Below, piece by piece: positions 59,101 through 64,000 of a DNA stretch of 64,000 nucleotides. A program made the translations under genes and the position numbers. The notes below the pieces were generated by a model, which was not told the origin of the DNA, searched no databases, and was given only the letters and a program-made list of their open reading frames with translations. The DNA lies in contig OU612072.1 in assembly GCA_914767715.1 (NCBI GenBank), forward strand, positions 9,610,001 to 9,674,000, written 5' to 3'. The DNA is from Membranipora membranacea (Eukaryota; Bryozoa; Gymnolaemata; Cheilostomatida; Membraniporidae). Numbering within the stretch: position 1 is the first letter of the stretch; every line of letters begins with the position of its first letter.

Positions 59101-62100
59101 TGCACCATGGCTCATAATCATGCTGAAACGATCAAAGTTGGCCGTTCGATAAAATCGTCTCATAAATGTGCTAAATTAGGGAAAGTGAAATATTAAAATA
59201 GTGAAGTATTCACAGATGGAAAATTAAAGGCTAGCTAACATTCACTTGTCCGCTACCTTTAAGAAGATGCCTATCACAGCAAAAGTTTATTGCTAGCCAA
59301 CATTAAGTCACCTCAAAACTAGCTTTACTTGACTCTAGCTTACATTAACTCCTATAGGGTATACATGTGAATGTAAATGTTCACAGCTGATCTCTATCTT
59401 ACCACTAACTACAAGTTTGACATGATTTTCTGAAGGTTTATATTCTGGTATTTCTATATTCATCAGTTCAGTGGTCAGTTTATCCGTCTCCTCTATACCT
59501 CTCACAATATCCACCTGAAACAAATAGATATAAAACTACTTTGGGCACAAACCGTCAAAGATTCCTGGGAATTTACCATACTTATGAGAAGGAAAATTGT
59601 GAAATACATTGGTTATATTATTGTTTAGATGCAGGAATCAAGGGCATAGGCTATATTTCATCAAAAGCGCATCTTCAGTATGTTAGGGATATTCAAGGCT
59701 TAATTGGCTTCAAAAGTCCAACCCGCATGACATTTGACATCATTTGAAACAAGTCAAGACATCATGAGAGCGCAAAATCTGCATTTAACATTTTGCTAAG
59801 ACAAAACAGGTTAGGAGTTTGTTGATTCTACAAGTGATACAGTCTAGCTATCTCTGAATTCAAAGTGAATTAACAAAATACTAGGGGTTACCTCACCTGG
59901 TGGTGATAATAGATTCTAGAGTCAATCCTCTTCACTCCTCTGCTGATCTTATCCAGTTTGCTGCCAACATTGTCATCCAGAAAACTTGTCACTTCTGTCT
60001 TAGACTGAGATCTGCAACTGATCAGCTTGTTCTCCAACTCATCGTACTTTCGCTGGAGTTGTTTTATCTGATGAAAGGTGAGAAGTTTGTGTAAGGATGA
60101 CACCCCTGTCAGGGCATTTTGGATGAGAAAACATTGCTTTGCTGATTCAAAAATGTGGAGTGAACTTTAGAGTTTTATAATGATTATCTGGGTAATTTAA
60201 GTGGACAAGAATCATATGTCTGGCAAAATTAGACAACAAATATATGAAACTCAGAGCAAAGTCTCGTCGCATGCAATGAATTGAGACCCTGATAAAAATG
60301 TGATCTGCTCCAGTGATAGCATATATAAAAAAGCACAAATACATGGTCATATCTGTTTAGCACCCCCTATAATAAGGGGCAACTCCTGACATAACCCTAT
60401 TGATCATCTGGACAATAACATATGTTGAAGAAAATTAAATCTCCAGCAAAATCAGACAGCAGAGGTTTCAAACTCAGAGCCAATTTTCAGCGCAGTCAAT
60501 GGCTTGAGACCCTAAGAAGATCGATGCTTGCGTGTCAGACCTTACTGTAAGAGAACTAGTTTATGCTCCTGAATTCATTCAATGACTTGCATTATTTAAA
60601 ATATACATTGATTTCAGTTGATCCATTCTCTCTGTGTGGAGTTGTCCAACTCACCATTTAAAAGCAAGATTGGAAACCGAAATGCAACCAACATTGAGGG
60701 AGATAGCCATACACTAAAACCTTTAAACCAGCAGCCAGAAACACAACATGGCTGTGATTGGTTATCGATATTGTGTTTTACTGAGTTTGGTCCCACCTGG
60801 TTATCTCTGGCGTCATGTAATATGGTAATCATCTCCTCAGTATCATTTTCCCAGTCTGATAAGATTCTAGTTAACTGTTTGACTATTCCGAGTAGACACT
60901 CTTCTTTATCGAATATCCACAGCTTCATATCGTTGATAAGCTTTACAAAGTCATCATTTAATACTTGTAAATCCAGTAGATGATGCGGCAAATCTGTTAA
61001 TGAAAATCATGATGTCAAAGGAGCTACAGATTAGACAAACTTCAGCACTCTCAGTCATTGCTATAAAAACATGAAACTAAATTGGGGATATAACCATCTA
61101 AGATCTAGGGACCTAGGTAAAACACCTTAAAATTCTAAAGAATTGATTGAATATAATTTGACTAAATTTCTCAAGACAAGTCCTAAAACTTACTATCGGT
61201 GCAGAGCTGATGTCCCATCATACATTTAGAACAGAAAACTTCATTACATTTCTTACAAGCTAAGGAATAGACTCTGTCGGTGTGCTTCTCACAGTTTCTT
61301 ATCTCTACCTTTCTATACTCCTTCTTATACTCATCCATTGTTATTCTCTTATGATCATCCAGAGCAAAGTTGTGACTCTGTAAAAATAATTGTGAAGCCC
61401 TCCCTATCACACTCTCATATTTGTGTTGGGTGCGATCAAGGAGTCAACTCTTTGAGGTGAGGGTCTAGCCTTGTCATCTGCCCACGGTTTTTGGTTTACC
61501 CAAAACTGAAAAGAAAAAAACCGTGGCCACATGACAGTAGCAATGCATATATGCATGGAGAAAAAAGAATTTCTGCCAGATAAATCAAATTCCATTTCAT
61601 CAGTCGGGTGCTAAAATCTGATCCGACACAGCTCATCAGATCCATAATTTCAATATTTGCAAGAAATTCCAGAGGAGATTAAACATGAAGCTTACATCCA
61701 TGTGGGGCTTACAGAACTTCTTTTGGCAGATTACACAGTAAATCTGAGCCAGTCTTCTCCTATCATCCTTTCTCATACAAACATCACAGCATAGAAACTT
61801 GTCTAGTGGAGCACCTGCAGACGGGATGTCATCTATACCTTCATCAAACACAGTTCTACAACCAAACACAGCAGCGATGAGGTGATATGAGAGATTTCAG
61901 GTTTTGATTTACATGACTCCCAAACTTAAAGTGACTATAGCCAGCCAATTGAATGAATGGTGTTGTCGAGGTAATATGTCCATACAGGCCACCTTTTGAA
62001 AAGACTGCTCAAAACAGTGTATAGATGCCCATATTTATTTTTCAGAATCCAAAAACCAGCCGAGCCAGGCGGAAAGAAAGCAACCAGAAGTACTAGCTAC

Positions 62101-63241
62101 TAGGAAACTCAAGCATTCAATGTAGGGTTATTACATCAAGTGGGGTCCGAGATAGTACAATACTGACAAAAGAAAGTTTCAGTCTATCAAAATAAAAACA
62201 TAGACACAATGAATTACCATAATCTGAAATAGTATGAGCAATAATATGTTACCAAACCTGCATAGCGGACACTTGATGATCTTTGTAAGTTCAGAGTCTT
62301 TTGTCAGACACGTAACACAGTAGATATGGTCTGGATGACAGGTTAACCTCTTCAGATCATCGTTTTCGAAGCAAAGACCGCACTCCAAGAACTTTGGTTC
62401 CATTGAAAACTGTTCATCAGCAGTCGGTAGGGTCGATGGAGCTTTTTCTGTCATCACTGCAAATAGTACGCTACAAATAGAACGGAAACATCATATGTAA
62501 ATCTGCAACAAAATAAAAACAGTGTCACTGCCTAATAGTGTTCAGTAAATGTTTAAGAATGGGTTTGCATATAATCATATAAGTTCGCCTAAGCTGGTTG
62601 GTCATAGCTTTATGACGAGGGTTCGCACAGTGTAAGGCCAGTAAAATCCACGCCCTTTGTAACAGTGCTAAAATAATATCTCACATCTTCTCTAATGCTA
62701 CTGCACGGTTGCTGGTTGCAGGGAGAATGGTGGTTGCAAGAATATGTCCAACCACACAGGGAAAAGGTTTTCAGCCAGCCTTCAACAGATTTGATAGAGT
62801 CTGTGATTGAGCCGATTTGTTTTTCTTCCACACTAAAATAAGTGTTGTGAAATGACTGATGCCAATGGTGTATTTTTTGCAGAACAACTAGACGTGAATT
62901 GGTTGCTGTAGTGGCAGTATTTTACAACTGTCTCAAACCAATTGGGAGAGGATCATCCTTGATGTTTAGGATTTATGTATCTATTCTCCTCGTACATGAT
63001 GCGTGTCAAATGTGGCCGTCATCATCTGCAGATGCATCTGGCTAACAAAATGGTCATATCTGGATGTGTTCAGTCAAACGCACTAAGCGCGTGGCTGTGA
63101 TTCAGGAATCAACTGCTTGGATTCTATAAATATGATCACTCAGGACTGAAATTCAAGACTGATCCAACTGGTAGCTGGGACTGTGTGTGTACTGATGTTG
63201 TAGTGTAGATCCAGCCTGCCTTCCAACTAGTCTAGGCTAAT
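56112..63241. repeat. Segmental duplication, right unit (TRIM-like gene 2)
   Basis: Direct copy of 45588-52922, offset by about 10.3 kb. Differences are small indels and scattered substitutions; introns align almost base for base across most of the gene. The last MOSPD2/SLC39A9 sequence is absent, so only the TRIM-like gene was carried. The 1.75 kb before its gene (56112-57861) holds nothing else. Confidence 0.9.
57862..62454 (-). CDS. RING, double B-box, coiled-coil, beta-propeller (TRIM/NHL-type) E3 ubiquitin ligase-like protein 2
   Basis: Eight exons, 62258-62454, 61696-61855, 61194-61377, 60797-60993, 59897-60067, 59403-59514, 58317-59057 and 57862-57995, give 631 residues, all in frame. 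The ATG at 62454 corresponds to 52134 in gene 1. All RING and B-box zinc ligands are kept; between the ligands, K48 of gene 1 is T here (C-V-T-C). The propeller exon is 15 bases shorter, lost just upstream of its M-T-L-L-R start-like motif. The last exon differs most (K-E-K-S-R-E-T-S-K-P-D-M-D in place of E-E-R-F-R-A-A-S-I-Y-D-M-D), and the propeller carries more changes than the RING. Both copies look functional. Sequence change concentrated in the target-binding end would fit divergence of specificity, which is inference. Confidence 0.88.
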
Positions 63242-64000
63242 CCCAGCCGGCAAGGTTAAGCCAGCAACCTTCTGTAGAGGTTGCCAATGGGCAGCTTTAT
63301 TGTTGGCCAATATCCTCTGACATCACCCGTCTTTGATAGGTGTGCCAGAAGGAGCCAGATATCCCCATTTCCCAGCAACAGATATAATTGGTTGTAGATG
63401 CTTCTGCTTTTATACTCTATTTTCTTGCCATTGGCGGTTGCAGATTCAATAACTTTTCTGGACTGACAACACATAGCCAACACTAGTTTAAGACCTCAAA
63501 CGGTGCAAGATGCTGGTAGAGGCATTTCATTATCAACCACTTTCTCCCCTCCGTTTAAGTACATACCCATAAAGTGCCACAGTTATGGCACCATGTTTAA
63601 AGAGGATAACTCCAAACATTCCGTAAAAATTGAGATGGAGCTAGATAAAACGACTGGTTATACAAGAGAAAAAGGTTTTAAGCAAGCTAATGGATAGTTA
63701 TGTATAGGCAATCAAGACATATTGTTTCATATCCATCATACCAATATGCTGACAAGTTCCCAGGGGGTCTTTCAATTAGAAACAGCCAAAATCGCAATCA
63801 TATCACTCACTCAGTTTAGCCCGAGTTACTCAGATTTTTGGGTTCAACTCAGGCTTCTCAGGGGATTTTAGAATGTAAGCTAAAAACTCAGATTTTGCTC
63901 GTTGGCAGAGGTGAATAATATATAAACAATGCTAAATGTTACCTTACAATAATTTATGCCATATTATTAATGAATGATCAGGTATTAGATTCTAGTTGTG
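63242..64000. other. Sequence beyond the duplication, no gene seen
   Basis: The matching sequence ends at 63241. The short open frames after it (63256-63483 minus, 63503-63697 plus) have no recognisable content or splice context. Confidence 0.5.

Overview
This is animal (metazoan) nuclear DNA. It is AT-rich, its genes are split by GT-AG introns, and it carries conserved animal genes next to LINE, SINE and MITE-like repeats and minisatellites. A RING/B-box/beta-propeller gene pair and a lineage-specific cysteine-rich peptide array point to a non-vertebrate, probably marine, animal. A sponge is possible, but the phylum cannot be fixed from this sequence. No prokaryotic or viral gene cluster is present.

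Region 1 (1-25,730, + strand) is a tandem array of one small-gene family that I do not recognise. The typical unit has three exons, all joined in phase 0. Exon A is a short cytosolic stretch (N-S-E-V-E-N-L...) plus one membrane anchor. Exon B is basic, with a W-G-R-R-G-like motif. Exon C carries a furin-type R-x-K-R site followed by a Gly/Ser-rich, Thr-rich peptide with the spacing C-x8-CC-x6-C-x-C. Three copies look intact (4477-6187, 7471-9304 and 20748-22696, the last with one Cys lost). One has only exons A and C (13948-15067), one is decaying (17201-18192), one is cut by the window start (1-84), and at least four fragments are pseudogenes. Between the copies lie a rearranged non-LTR retrotransposon, a segmented pentanucleotide satellite, an 11-bp minisatellite, a long inverted repeat, foldback MITEs and tRNA-like SINEs. 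This array is the best candidate for something undescribed.

Region 2 (26,845-45,563) holds two conserved genes placed head to head. On the minus strand is a 16-exon MOSPD2 orthologue (CRAL-TRIO, MSP domain, C-terminal anchor), reconstructed in frame to 576 residues. On the plus strand is a 7-exon SLC39A9/ZIP9 zinc transporter of 365 residues with a large His-rich loop. Their start codons are about 1.0 kb apart.

Region 3 (45,588-63,241) is a direct segmental duplication of about 7.2 kb. Each copy carries an 8-exon minus-strand gene for a RING, double B-box, coiled-coil, beta-propeller protein of TRIM type (636 and 631 residues). Both are open throughout, and their introns are still very similar, so the duplication is recent. 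Between the copies (52,923-56,111) is unrelated DNA with a 15-bp minisatellite. The last 750 bases show no gene I can support.
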